This document shows, piece after piece, positions 24,505-32,140 of a stretch of DNA of 34,824 nt. Numbering within the stretch: the first letter of the stretch is position 1; the number at the start of each line of letters is the position of its first letter. The translations under genes were made by a program, and so were the position numbers. The notes under the pieces are model-generated. The model saw only the letters and a program-made list of their open reading frames with translations, had not been told where the DNA came from and did not search any database. Source of the stretch: CAYYJM01 sp964471755 (GTDB taxonomy: Bacteria; Planctomycetota; Planctomycetia; Gemmatales; Gemmataceae); contig CAYYJM010000031.1 of assembly GCA_964471755.1 (NCBI GenBank), forward strand, positions 1-34,824, in the 5' to 3' direction.

Positions 24505-24731
24505 GGAGAGCCTCCAGAGGGGAGAGCGGGCGAACCTGCTCGCACTCTACCCGGTTCGGGGCGACTCGTCGAGGGGCGAGATCGGAAAGCGGCAGGACAG
24601 GATGGCGATTCTCTCCCGTCGTGGTAGAATTGACCTGCCGGTGGAGCCCGACCCTGTCACACACCACCTGCCCGGTCGTAGGAAGTGCGTCGTCTCTCTT
24701 CCTCACCGAGTCAACCGGGCTGGATGACCCC

Positions 24732-25085
24732 ATGCGTGTCGTGAAACAGTTGATCCTGCATTTCTGGGACAGCGGAGCCATCGCCCGTGCCCAGGCGGAC
24801 TACCTGGTCGCGAACGGGTTCATCCACGAGGCGGACCTGCCCGGATACGCTCTCGATCAGGATGACGCTCCCGCCGAGACATCCGAGTCGACGGTTGGCC
24901 CGGTCGATGCCGCGATCCCGGCGGCGATCGATCCGGCCCCGCGTGGCCGGATGCGGCCGCGATGCGGTGAGCGCCGTGGCCAGGAACGGGTCGGTCGCCC
25001 TGGCCAGTCCCGGAAACGCTGGTGGGGCGGCTACCAGTTGGGCCAGCTGGCCAAGCGGCGGCGTGCCCGGGGTAAAGGCTCCTGA
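24732..25085 (+). CDS. Small protein with basic C-terminal tail, start of the AAA+ locus
   Basis: This 117-aa protein has a helical N-terminus (VKQLILHFWDSGAIARAQAD, YLVANGFIHEADL), an alanine/proline-rich middle and an arginine-rich tail (RGQERVGRPGQSRKRWWGGY, AKRRRARGKGS). The tail would suit nucleic-acid or ribosome binding. The ATG at 24732 lies upstream of and on the same strand as the two AAA+ genes, 39 bases before the first. No family is recognised. It may be a dedicated partner of the ATPases, but this is inferred from position only. Confidence 0.65.
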   Translation: MRVVKQLILHFWDSGAIARAQADYLVANGFIHEADLPGYALDQDDAPAETSESTVGPVDAAIPAAIDPAPRGRMRPRCGERRGQERVGRPGQSRKRWWGGYQLGQLAKRRRARGKGS

Positions 25086-25124
25086 GCCGGGCCAGCCGGC
25101 CCCTTCCTTCTTTGAGAGGCTACC

Positions 25125-26111
25125 ATGAACTCCGAGCCGCCTGCTGAGACGGTCACGCTCGCCCAGGCCAGGGAGTTGATCCGCTGCCTGGCCGCCGAGC
25201 AGAGTGTCCTGATCCTGTCACCACCCGGTGTCGGCAAGTCGGACGTCGTCCGCCAGGTCGCCGTCGAGGCCGGCTTGCCGTGCCGGTCGCTGCTTGGTAC
25301 GCAGATCGCGCCGGAAGATGTCAGTGGAGTGCCACGCATCATCGGCGAGCGAAGCGTCTTCTGCCCGCCGCGCGTCCTGCTGCCGGAACAGCCGGAAAAG
25401 TTCTGCCTGTTCCTCGACGAGTTGCCCGCCTGCGCTCCCGACGTGCAGAAGGCGTTCTACTCGCTGCTGCTCGAACGTCGCATCGGCGAGTTCCAACTGC
25501 CAGCGGGAACCTGGGTCGTCGCCGCCGGCAACCGGGCCGAGGACCGCGCCCTCGTCCGCACCATCTCCAGTGCGCTCATCAACCGGGTGCTGATCCTGCA
25601 CATTCGCATCGACGTGCCGGAGTGGCTCGCCTGGGCTCTGGCCAACGGCATCCGCGAGGACGTGCGTGCGTTCATCACGGCGACACCCGAGGCGCTGCTG
25701 CGGCCGGTGCCGGATCGCCCGGTGCCGTTCTCGACGCCGCGAGCCTGGGCGTCGCTGTCGCGGGCGCTGGACCTCGTCGAGAAGGGCACCGGCCTGACCG
25801 ACCCGCTCGTCCGCGCCCTGGCCCACGGCCGGGTGTCCGAGCAGGACGCCACCCTGTTCATCGCCCACCGCAGCGGCTCGCCGATCGACCTGCTGCGACT
25901 GCTGAGCCTGTCCCTGGCCGAACTGGAGTTGTCGGTTCGGGCGACGAACTGCCTGGAATCGGAAGGGATCACGACGGTGCGCGAACTCGTCGTCAAGACG
26001 GACGAGGAACTGCTGGAGGTCCGCAACTTCGGCGAATCGACCCTGCGTGAGGTGCGCGCGAAACTCGCGGAGCGGGGCCTGTCGCTCGGCATGAAACTGC
26101 CGGAGGGCTGA
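25125..26111 (+). CDS. MoxR-like AAA+ ATPase fused to an RNA polymerase alpha C-terminal-like domain
   Basis: This 328-aa protein has a MoxR-type AAA+ core at about 9-250: Walker A LSPPGVGKSD (K38), Walker B CLFLDELPA (D98, E99), sensor 1 N136 in VVAAGNR and a likely arginine finger R154 in SSALINRV. Residues 266-328 then read as an RNA polymerase alpha-CTD: ELELSVRATNCLESEGITT and RNFGESTLREVRAKLAERG, ending GLSLGMKLPEG. By alignment from memory to E. coli RpoA, positions R265, N268, N294, G296 and E302 are kept, while K298 and S299 are Ser and Thr. MoxR ATPases remodel partner proteins, usually with VWA proteins, as encoded here. The next gene starts two bases after the stop. Confidence 0.9.
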   Translation: MNSEPPAETVTLAQARELIRCLAAEQSVLILSPPGVGKSDVVRQVAVEAGLPCRSLLGTQIAPEDVSGVPRIIGERSVFCPPRVLLPEQPEKFCLFLDELPACAPDVQKAFYSLLLERRIGEFQLPAGTWVVAAGNRAEDRALVRTISSALINRVLILHIRIDVPEWLAWALANGIREDVRAFITATPEALLRPVPDRPVPFSTPRAWASLSRALDLVEKGTGLTDPLVRALAHGRVSEQDATLFIAHRSGSPIDLLRLLSLSLAELELSVRATNCLESEGITTVRELVVKTDEELLEVRNFGESTLREVRAKLAERGLSLGMKLPEG

Positions 26112-26113
26112 CC

Positions 26114-27163
26114 ATGCCACCAGCCCGGATTCCGATGGAGGGCGTCACCCTGTCACAGGCACGCGAACTGGTTCGCTGCCTGGCGGCTCACGAGAGTGTC
26201 CTTCTGCTGTCACCGCCCGGCGTCGGCAAGTCGGACCTGGTCCATCAGGCGGCGCGGGGGGCCGGGCTCGAAGTTCGCTCGCTGCTCGGCACCCAGATCG
26301 CGCCGGAGGATGTGGTCGGCGTGCCGCGCATCCTCGGCGAACGCTGCGTCTTCTGTCCGCCGCGGACCCTGCTCGGCGACGGCCGACCGTTCTGCCTGTT
26401 TCTCGACGAACTGCCCGCCTGTCCGCCCGAGGTGCAGAAGGCGTTCTACTCGCTCCTGCTGGAACGCCGCGTCGGCGAGTATCCGCTACCGGCCGGGACC
26501 TGGGTCGTCGCGGCTGGAAATCGAGGCGGCGACCGGGCGATGGCCCGGACCCTGTCGTCGGCCCTGGTGAATCGTCTCTTCGTCGTCCCGGTGCGTGTCG
26601 ATCGCGATGAGTGGCTGGCATGGGCGGCCGAACACGGCATTCGAGAGGAGATTCGACTCTTCATCACGATGGTGCCGGCGGCCCTGCAACGACCGGTGCC
26701 CGCCGAGCCGGTGCCGTACTCGACGCCGCGATCGTGGGCCCTGCTGTCGCGTGATCTCGACCTGGCCGAGGCGGCGGGTCGGGCTTCCTGGGAGGAACGT
26801 CGAGCCCTGGCGTTCGGCCGACTCAGTGCGGCCGACGCCGCCCTGTTCTGCGTCCTGCGTGAAGAGGGACTCGCGGAACTGCGTCGGCCGCACGAGTATC
26901 TCGACAATCCCAGCCGGCTGCCGGCGACGGATACCGGGTTGTGGTTCATGGTCGCCCAGGTGCGCACGGCTCTCCAGGCCGGCGAGCTGGTTGCCTCCCC
27001 CGACCGGGTGAATCGGTTTCTGCTCGCGGTTCCTGAGGAATTCCGCTTCACGCTGTTGCTCGATCTCGTTCCCGCCTGGGCGGCCCTGGGAGCGAACGAA
27101 GCGATGTTCGCGGCCCTGGGAGAGGTGACAGGATTATGTCAGCGCCGGAAGATCGATCCCTGA
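26114..27163 (+). CDS. MoxR-like AAA+ ATPase, tandem paralogue
   Basis: This 349-aa protein closely resembles the preceding ATPase across the AAA+ core: Walker A LSPPGVGKSD (K39), Walker B CLFLDELPA, the shared blocks RSLLGTQIAPEDV and QKAFYSLLLERR, sensor 1 in VVAAGNR and a likely arginine finger in SSALVNRL. From about residue 255 it differs completely: instead of the alpha-CTD-like domain it has a helical C-terminus (GLWFMVAQVRTALQAGELV, LLDLVPAWAALG). The pair probably arose by tandem duplication and could form mixed rings. The 3' end overlaps the next gene by 28 bases. Predicted to act with the DUF2201/VWA protein. Confidence 0.9.
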   Translation: MPPARIPMEGVTLSQARELVRCLAAHESVLLLSPPGVGKSDLVHQAARGAGLEVRSLLGTQIAPEDVVGVPRILGERCVFCPPRTLLGDGRPFCLFLDELPACPPEVQKAFYSLLLERRVGEYPLPAGTWVVAAGNRGGDRAMARTLSSALVNRLFVVPVRVDRDEWLAWAAEHGIREEIRLFITMVPAALQRPVPAEPVPYSTPRSWALLSRDLDLAEAAGRASWEERRALAFGRLSAADAALFCVLREEGLAELRRPHEYLDNPSRLPATDTGLWFMVAQVRTALQAGELVASPDRVNRFLLAVPEEFRFTLLLDLVPAWAALGANEAMFAALGEVTGLCQRRKIDP

Positions 27164-28476
27164 GCGAAACCGCCCTGACGAAGGCACGCCGGGGTCTGAA
27201 GCTCGTGTCGGCGAGTCTGCCGCACCTGGCCGGCCTGGCCCACTCGGTCCGCCTGCGCGTGGACCCACGCTATCCCGTGGCGGCGATCGGGGCGACCGGT
27301 CTGCTCCTGATCAACCCGGAGGTCTTCGCCACGGCACCGATGCCGGACCTCGTCTTCGTGCTGGCTCATGAGTTACTTCACCTCGCCCTGGACACGTTCA
27401 GTCGGCGGGGGGACGCCGAACCGAAAATGGTCAACGTCGCCCACGACTACATCATCAACGACATCCTGACCACGGAACTGGGTCGGCCCGTGCCTCTGAA
27501 TGGCCTGGTCCGGCCGGGGGCTCGGCGCGAGTCGCTGGAACAGTTGACCGCCGAACTGGCCCGGCAAGGCGGAAAGGGAACCGCCTGCTGGCAGGGCACT
27601 GTCAGGCGATCCGGGTCTTCGCAGGGGTCGTCCCGGCGTCAGGTGGGCAAGTCGAAGATGCAGGAGGAACTGGAGAAGGCCGGCCTGCTGGCGGCCGCCA
27701 CGCCGACCGAGGAACCGGAACCGGAGCCCACGACGTACCCCGATCACGACCTTCTCTCGGCCGAGGAAGAGGCCGCCCTCGAGCCGAACACGACGCCGAC
27801 GCAGCGCCGCCAACTCGTCGATCGCATGCGGCAGGAGAGTCGGCGGGCCGTCAATCTGCACGAACTCCGACGTGCGGCCCAGCAGGCCGGCAAGGGGCAG
27901 GGGCAGGGCGCGGCGAACGACAACGTCGGCGAGGCGTTCATGGACGCGATCCTGACGGCCTACACGCCGCCGTGGCAACTGGCCTTGCAGCACTGGCTCG
28001 ACTCGGTCGCTCCCGGACCACGGACCTACGCCCGGCCGTCTCGACGCGGAGCCGGCGCGGACGTGCCGCTGCCCGGCCGAACGCGCGAGGGCTGGACGCT
28101 GCACGTCGTCCTGGACACCAGCGGATCGATGGTGGACACGCTGCCGCACATCCTGGGTCTGCTCGCGTCCTTCTGTGATGCGGCCAGCGTGGCGACCCTG
28201 CACGTGCTTCAGTGCGATGTCGGTGTCACCGCCGATGCCTGGCTGGAACCGGAGCAACTGGCGCACTACCAGGTGGCCGGCTTCGGTGGCAGCGACATGA
28301 GTCCGGCGATGCTCCACCTTGCCGAAGATCCGGACGTGGCCGCGGTCCTCGTCCTGACCGACGGCTACATCGATTTCCCGGCGGTCGAGCCGCCCTACGC
28401 CGTTCTCTGGGGTCTAGTGGATGGCTCGACGTATTTCGAGCCGCCCTATGGAGCGGTGGTCCATGTCCGCCTGTGA
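27136..28476 (+). CDS. DUF2201-type putative metallopeptidase with C-terminal VWA-like domain
   Basis: This 446-aa protein matches the DUF2201 architecture. The N-terminal domain has an H-E-x-x-H zinc motif (AHELLHLAL; H78, E79, H82), followed by AHDYIINDIL. The middle is a charged linker (about 150-290). The C-terminal VWA-like domain has a MIDAS motif D-x-S-x-S (LDTSGSMVD, D327, S329, S331), FGGSDMSPAM and VLVLTDGYIDF. Such proteins are commonly encoded next to MoxR ATPases; the VWA domain is thought to bind the ATPase or a client. The ATG at 27136 lies within the end of the preceding gene, implying coupling. The peptidase activity is predicted from the motif only. Confidence 0.9.
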   Translation: MSAPEDRSLSETALTKARRGLKLVSASLPHLAGLAHSVRLRVDPRYPVAAIGATGLLLINPEVFATAPMPDLVFVLAHELLHLALDTFSRRGDAEPKMVNVAHDYIINDILTTELGRPVPLNGLVRPGARRESLEQLTAELARQGGKGTACWQGTVRRSGSSQGSSRRQVGKSKMQEELEKAGLLAAATPTEEPEPEPTTYPDHDLLSAEEEAALEPNTTPTQRRQLVDRMRQESRRAVNLHELRRAAQQAGKGQGQGAANDNVGEAFMDAILTAYTPPWQLALQHWLDSVAPGPRTYARPSRRGAGADVPLPGRTREGWTLHVVLDTSGSMVDTLPHILGLLASFCDAASVATLHVLQCDVGVTADAWLEPEQLAHYQVAGFGGSDMSPAMLHLAEDPDVAAVLVLTDGYIDFPAVEPPYAVLWGLVDGSTYFEPPYGAVVHVRL

Positions 28477-28548
28477 GATTCTCGTTTTCGGCGACACCTT
28501 CTGCCGGGTGTGCTACGATGGCCGCGTCGCCCGCCGGGAGCCGGAGCC

Positions 28549-29400
28549 ATGATCATCGACGTTCACAGCCATGCCTGGGAGTACCCGGCCCACTTCACCG
28601 ACGATTTCCGTCGGCAGGCCCGGCGAGCCAAGGCCGGCGTCGAGATGGACCTGACCGTCTCCTATGCCGACTACCGGCACACCGCTCCCGACGACACCAT
28701 CACGATCGTCTTCGGCGGCAAGGCCCATCTGAGTGGCCTGTGGGTTGATGATCGCTTCGTGGCGGCCTACGTCGCGGCCGATCCCGCCCGTCTCATCGGC
28801 TTCCTCTCCCTCGATCCGACCCGACCGGGCTGGCAGGACGAGCTGCGCCTGGGGCATGAGGAACTCGGTCTGCGGGGCATCAAGCTCATGCCGATGTACG
28901 CCGGCTTCCGCCCAGACGAAGGGCGTCTCGATCCGTTGTGGGAGTACGCCAGCCGCCAGGGTCTGCCCGTGCTGCTGCACACGGGGACCACGTTCGTCTC
29001 GCAGGCTCCGCTGGAATGCACCCTGCCACGACATCTCGACCCGGTCGCGACGCGGTTTCCCGAGGTGCGGATCATCATGGCTCATCTGGGCCATCCGTAC
29101 GAGGGTGAGGCCGTCGTGACGGCCCGCAAGCATCCGCACGTCTACTGTGATCTGAGCGCGTTGCACTACCGGCCGTTCCAGCTCTACCACAGTCTGATGC
29201 TGGTGCAGGAATATGGCGTCTGGGACAAGGTGTTGTTCGGAACCGACTACCCGTTCACGACCGTGAACGCGTCGCTGGCTGGCCTGCGCGGACTCAACGC
29301 CATGCTCGCCGGCACGGCGTTACCCCGCCTGAGCGAGAACGCGATCGAGACGCTGATCTACCGCGATTCGCTGCCACTGCTCGGGCTGGTGCGCGGGTGA
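28549..29400 (+). CDS. Amidohydrolase family TIM-barrel protein (ACMSD/dicarboxylate hydrolase-like)
   Basis: This 283-aa cytoplasmic amidohydrolase_2 protein has the H-x-H metal motif at the very start (IIDVHSHAWEY), RGIKLMPMYAGF, a histidine in VLLHTGTTF, another in IIMAHLGHPYEG and the catalytic aspartate in LFGTDYPFT. Family members hydrolyse or decarboxylate small organic acids; the substrate is not determined. The ATG at 28549 is preceded by GGGAGCCGGAG and begins the first strand directly. The gene follows the AAA+ locus by 72 bases on the same strand and converges on the lipoprotein gene, so it may be transcribed together with the AAA+ genes without being functionally linked. Confidence 0.88.
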   Translation: MIIDVHSHAWEYPAHFTDDFRRQARRAKAGVEMDLTVSYADYRHTAPDDTITIVFGGKAHLSGLWVDDRFVAAYVAADPARLIGFLSLDPTRPGWQDELRLGHEELGLRGIKLMPMYAGFRPDEGRLDPLWEYASRQGLPVLLHTGTTFVSQAPLECTLPRHLDPVATRFPEVRIIMAHLGHPYEGEAVVTARKHPHVYCDLSALHYRPFQLYHSLMLVQEYGVWDKVLFGTDYPFTTVNASLAGLRGLNAMLAGTALPRLSENAIETLIYRDSLPLLGLVRG

Positions 29401-29440
29401 TTCTCGTCGAGGATCGACCCGCGCAGCGTGGCCCGGTTGA

Positions 29441-29875
29441 TCATTTCTTTCCGATGGTGAACGAGAACGGCGCGTTGCCGCTTTCCTTGACCGTCGCCTT
29501 CCAGCCGGAGGTGTCGGCCTGGAGATACCTCTCCGGCACCGGAAAGGTGGATACCTCGGAATTGCCCTCGCCCGAAGCCGCCTCACCCTCTGGCTGAGCC
29601 AGCGAGACGCGATACTCGCCCGGTGCGACGCCGGCCCCGGAGAAGGTGAAGGAACCGTCCTGCTGGATTGGAGCCAGGGGAGCTTCCTCGCCCTCCTCTA
29701 GCGGGTTGAAGACGATCATGCCGCTGGTCAACGGCTTGCCGTTCGCGTACGCCACCTTGCCGGAAATCGACACGTTGTTCGGCCGAGAATTGCCGCCCCC
29801 ACATCCGATCGACGACAGAGCGAGCAAGGCGGCAACCAGGACGACTCCCCTGCGGTTCGCGAAAATGAGAGCCAT
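29441..29875 (-). CDS. Small lipoprotein with carboxypeptidase-regulatory/transthyretin-like domain
   Basis: This 144-aa lipoprotein has the lipobox LSSIGC (cysteine at residue 25) followed by a glycine-rich spacer. A single beta-sandwich starts with VSISGKVAYANGKPL and continues through GSFTFSGAGVAPGEYRVSL, the pattern of carboxypeptidase regulatory-like domains. In planctomycetes such genes are very often next to DUF1559 genes, as here (59 bases downstream, same strand), so the pair may be co-transcribed. It is probably anchored in a membrane facing the periplasm; its role is unknown. Confidence 0.85.
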   Translation of the reverse strand: MALIFANRRGVVLVAALLALSSIGCGGGNSRPNNVSISGKVAYANGKPLTSGMIVFNPLEEGEEAPLAPIQQDGSFTFSGAGVAPGEYRVSLAQPEGEAASGEGNSEVSTFPVPERYLQADTSGWKATVKESGNAPFSFTIGKK

Positions 29876-29934
29876 TTCATCAACTCCGGTTGATCTTCAT
29901 TGTGGACTCCGGGAGCGGAACGAGCCCCTCCGGT

Positions 29935-30816
29935 TCAGGGCATCGAGAAGGGCTGGCCATCGTTTCGCGCCCCGAGGCGGAGACGAATCGTCCGGCTGGT
30001 GGTGTCACTGAAGAAGTGAACCGAGCCATCGACCAGGACGCCCATGATCCCGCCGGTGTGCCAGCTGGTGAACGCCCGTTCTTCCTTGCTATTGAACGCC
30101 CAGTTCGTGGAGCCGAGTTGTTCGGACATCTCGTTGCTGGGCGGATTGCCGTCCGCGTCGCCGGAGAAGATGGCGTGACAGCTACAGTAACTGCAGAACG
30201 GATTGCTGCCGTCGCTCCCCTTCTTCTCGCCGACCATCAGGGTATTGGAAGTTCCGTCGGTGATGAGGGCGAATGGCGATCCCGCCGAGTTTGGGTTTCC
30301 GTACAGAAAGACGCCGTTGGAGTTGGCGACACTCCCCCAACCGTCGCCGCTCGTCCAGTTGCTGCCGGCGTTGCCGGCGTAGTTGTGCGTGGCCTGACCG
30401 CCCTGAATCTTCGCGGTCGCCGAGGACGGGCACATGAACGTCTTCAACTGGGCCTGCATCGCGTTTTTGATTACCCCGGTGCCAGTGCCGCCATTATCGT
30501 TGTAGACGCGACTCTTGACGGTATTGTAGAGGTTCTGCTGCTCAAGGAACGGCAGGATGTAGACACCCCAGCCCCAGCCGAAGCCAGCCCCCGACGTGCC
30601 GGCGACTCCCACGGGCAGTCTGCCCAGGGTATCGTGATGGCTGTGCATCGCCAGGCCGATTTGTTTGAGATTGTTGGTGCAGGACATGCGTGCGGCAGCC
30701 TCGCGGACCTTCTGGACAGCGGGCAGCAGCAGACCGATGAGAATGGCGATGATGGCGATCACGACGAGCAACTCGATCAGCGTGAAACCTCGGCGAGTCC
30801 GGTAAGATCGGTTCAT
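29935..30816 (-). CDS. DUF1559 protein with prepilin-like N-terminus
   Basis: This 293-aa protein is a typical planctomycete DUF1559 member. It begins with a type IV prepilin-like signal (RRGFTLIELLVVIAIIAIL), with cleavage expected between G and F, then LLPAVQKVREAAARMSC and the family motif NNLKQIGLAMHSHHD. The C-terminus has the customary GLPFSMP-like end (LGARNDGQPFSMP) and GVLVDGSVHFFSD. Planctomycete genomes carry many paralogues; they are thought to be surface or pseudopilin-type proteins, but their function is unproven. The ATG at 30816 has a GGGAGAC ribosome-binding site. Confidence 0.93.
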   Translation of the reverse strand: MNRSYRTRRGFTLIELLVVIAIIAILIGLLLPAVQKVREAAARMSCTNNLKQIGLAMHSHHDTLGRLPVGVAGTSGAGFGWGWGVYILPFLEQQNLYNTVKSRVYNDNGGTGTGVIKNAMQAQLKTFMCPSSATAKIQGGQATHNYAGNAGSNWTSGDGWGSVANSNGVFLYGNPNSAGSPFALITDGTSNTLMVGEKKGSDGSNPFCSYCSCHAIFSGDADGNPPSNEMSEQLGSTNWAFNSKEERAFTSWHTGGIMGVLVDGSVHFFSDTTSRTIRLRLGARNDGQPFSMP

Positions 30817-31126
30817 ATGAAGTCTCCCACGAGGTCGAGGCAGCCGACAGGGTCGTGAAACAATCGCGACCCATTAATTGAGAGAACGTTCTTTAAGAAA
30901 TGACTCGGCCATTCCTCGACCAGCGAGTTCTTCAAGGACTGTATCGAGATCAATCCGGCTTCGCAACCGAAAAACTCACATTTTCTCATTTTCTCTCCTC
31001 TCCTCTCACCAGGCCCTACCTGGTGGAGGTGTCTACCACACTTCCTTCGGAACATGCTGGCGAATGGGGTCACGCTGGCGGTATCATCCCGCCAGGACTC
31101 TTATCCCTGACGTGAAAGGCGTTTCC
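30817..31126. promoter_or_regulatory. Divergent AT-richer promoter region with palindrome and pyrimidine tract
   Basis: This 310-base stretch separates the divergent DUF1559 and deacylase genes and holds no convincing gene. It is clearly lower in GC than its surroundings between 30870 and 31000. It contains a perfect 10-base palindrome AGAACGTTCT at 30883-30892 next to ATTAATTG, which could be a promoter or operator for either gene, and a pyrimidine-rich tract near 30977-31010 (TTTTCTCATTTTCTCTCCTC). No binding protein can be named. Confidence 0.45.
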
Positions 31127-32140
31127 GTGGCGGACTCACCCATCCGGGCGACGGTCGATTACGGCCGACCCGGCCAGCAGCTCGGCCATCTGTATGTGCC
31201 GTACTCTTACAATCTCGGCGGCTGGGCCAATCTCATGTTGCCGATCGCCGTCGTGGCCAACGGTGACGGCCCGACCGTCCTCGTCCTGGCCGGCAACCAC
31301 GGCGACGAGTATCCCGGTCAGGTCGCCGTCCTGCGGCTCATGCGTGAGCTGAAAGCGACGAACCTGGCCGGTCGGGTCATCCTGATCCCGGCACTTACCA
31401 GGCCGGCAGCGAAGGCGGCGACGCGCCTGTCGCCGCTGGACGGCAAGAACTTCAACCGCTGCTTCCCCGGCAATCCGGCCGGCACGCCGAGCGAGGTGGT
31501 CGCCCACTACCTGACGACCGTCCTCTTCCCGCTGGCCGATGTCGTCATCGACATCCACACCGGCGGCCGAAGCATGGACTTCGTGCCGTGCGCACACATG
31601 CACCTCGTGCCGAAGGGACCGCAGCGCGAGGCGATGCTGGCCGGCACCGAGGCATGGAACACGGACTTCTGCTTCCTCTACGCCGACATCGCCGGCACCG
31701 GCCTGCTGCCCGTCGAGGCCGAGAGCCAGGGCAAGGTCGTGGTGACCACCGAGATGGGCGGCAGCGAGAACGTCACGGCCCAGGTTCATCAGGCCACGCA
31801 GGCCGGCCTGCGAAACGTCCTGACTCATCTCGGCGTGCTGGCCGGCCCGGTCGTGCCGCGCGTTCGGCCGGCTCGCTGGGTGCAGGCCCTGGCCTGGGAG
31901 GATTACCGCTTCGCCCCGGAGTCGGGCATCTACGAGAATCTGGTGCCGCTCGGCCGGGAGGTGGTCGCGGGCCAGCCGGTCGGGGCGATCCACTTCCTGG
32001 AACGGCCCGACCGCGAGGCGGTCGCTGTCGTCGCGTCGTCGGCCGGCGTGCTGATCGGTTGCCGGGCTCCGTCGCTGGTCGCCCAGGGCGACTGCGTGGC
32101 CGTGATCGCCCACGACGTGGATCCGAGGAAACTACCATGA
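31127..32140 (+). CDS. Succinylglutamate desuccinylase/aspartoacylase family deacylase
   Basis: This 337-aa zinc-dependent deacylase of the M14-like AstE/AspA family has metal ligands in LAGNHGDEYPGQ (H-x-x-E) and VVIDIHTGG (H), the substrate-binding segment GKNFNRCFPG, and a C-terminal beta domain (SGIYENLVPLGREVVAGQPV). Family members remove acyl groups from N-acyl amino acids or related compounds. The GTG at 31127 is chosen because it follows AAAGG at good spacing; GTG 31112 is an alternative. Its stop overlaps the start of the enolase-superfamily gene (ATGA), so the two enzymes are translationally coupled and probably act in one catabolic route. Confidence 0.87.
   Translation: MADSPIRATVDYGRPGQQLGHLYVPYSYNLGGWANLMLPIAVVANGDGPTVLVLAGNHGDEYPGQVAVLRLMRELKATNLAGRVILIPALTRPAAKAATRLSPLDGKNFNRCFPGNPAGTPSEVVAHYLTTVLFPLADVVIDIHTGGRSMDFVPCAHMHLVPKGPQREAMLAGTEAWNTDFCFLYADIAGTGLLPVEAESQGKVVVTTEMGGSENVTAQVHQATQAGLRNVLTHLGVLAGPVVPRVRPARWVQALAWEDYRFAPESGIYENLVPLGREVVAGQPVGAIHFLERPDREAVAVVASSAGVLIGCRAPSLVAQGDCVAVIAHDVDPRKLP

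Noticed and set aside
22597..24627. 676-codon plus-strand open frame overlapping the YceK-like and Tat protein genes
   Set aside because: It runs through two supported genes in other frames and through the palindromic repeat; no family features.
30883..30892. AGAACGTTCT as a LexA box
   Set aside because: The Gram-positive-type LexA box needs GAAC-N4-GTTC; here the half-sites touch without a spacer, and the neighbours are not SOS genes.
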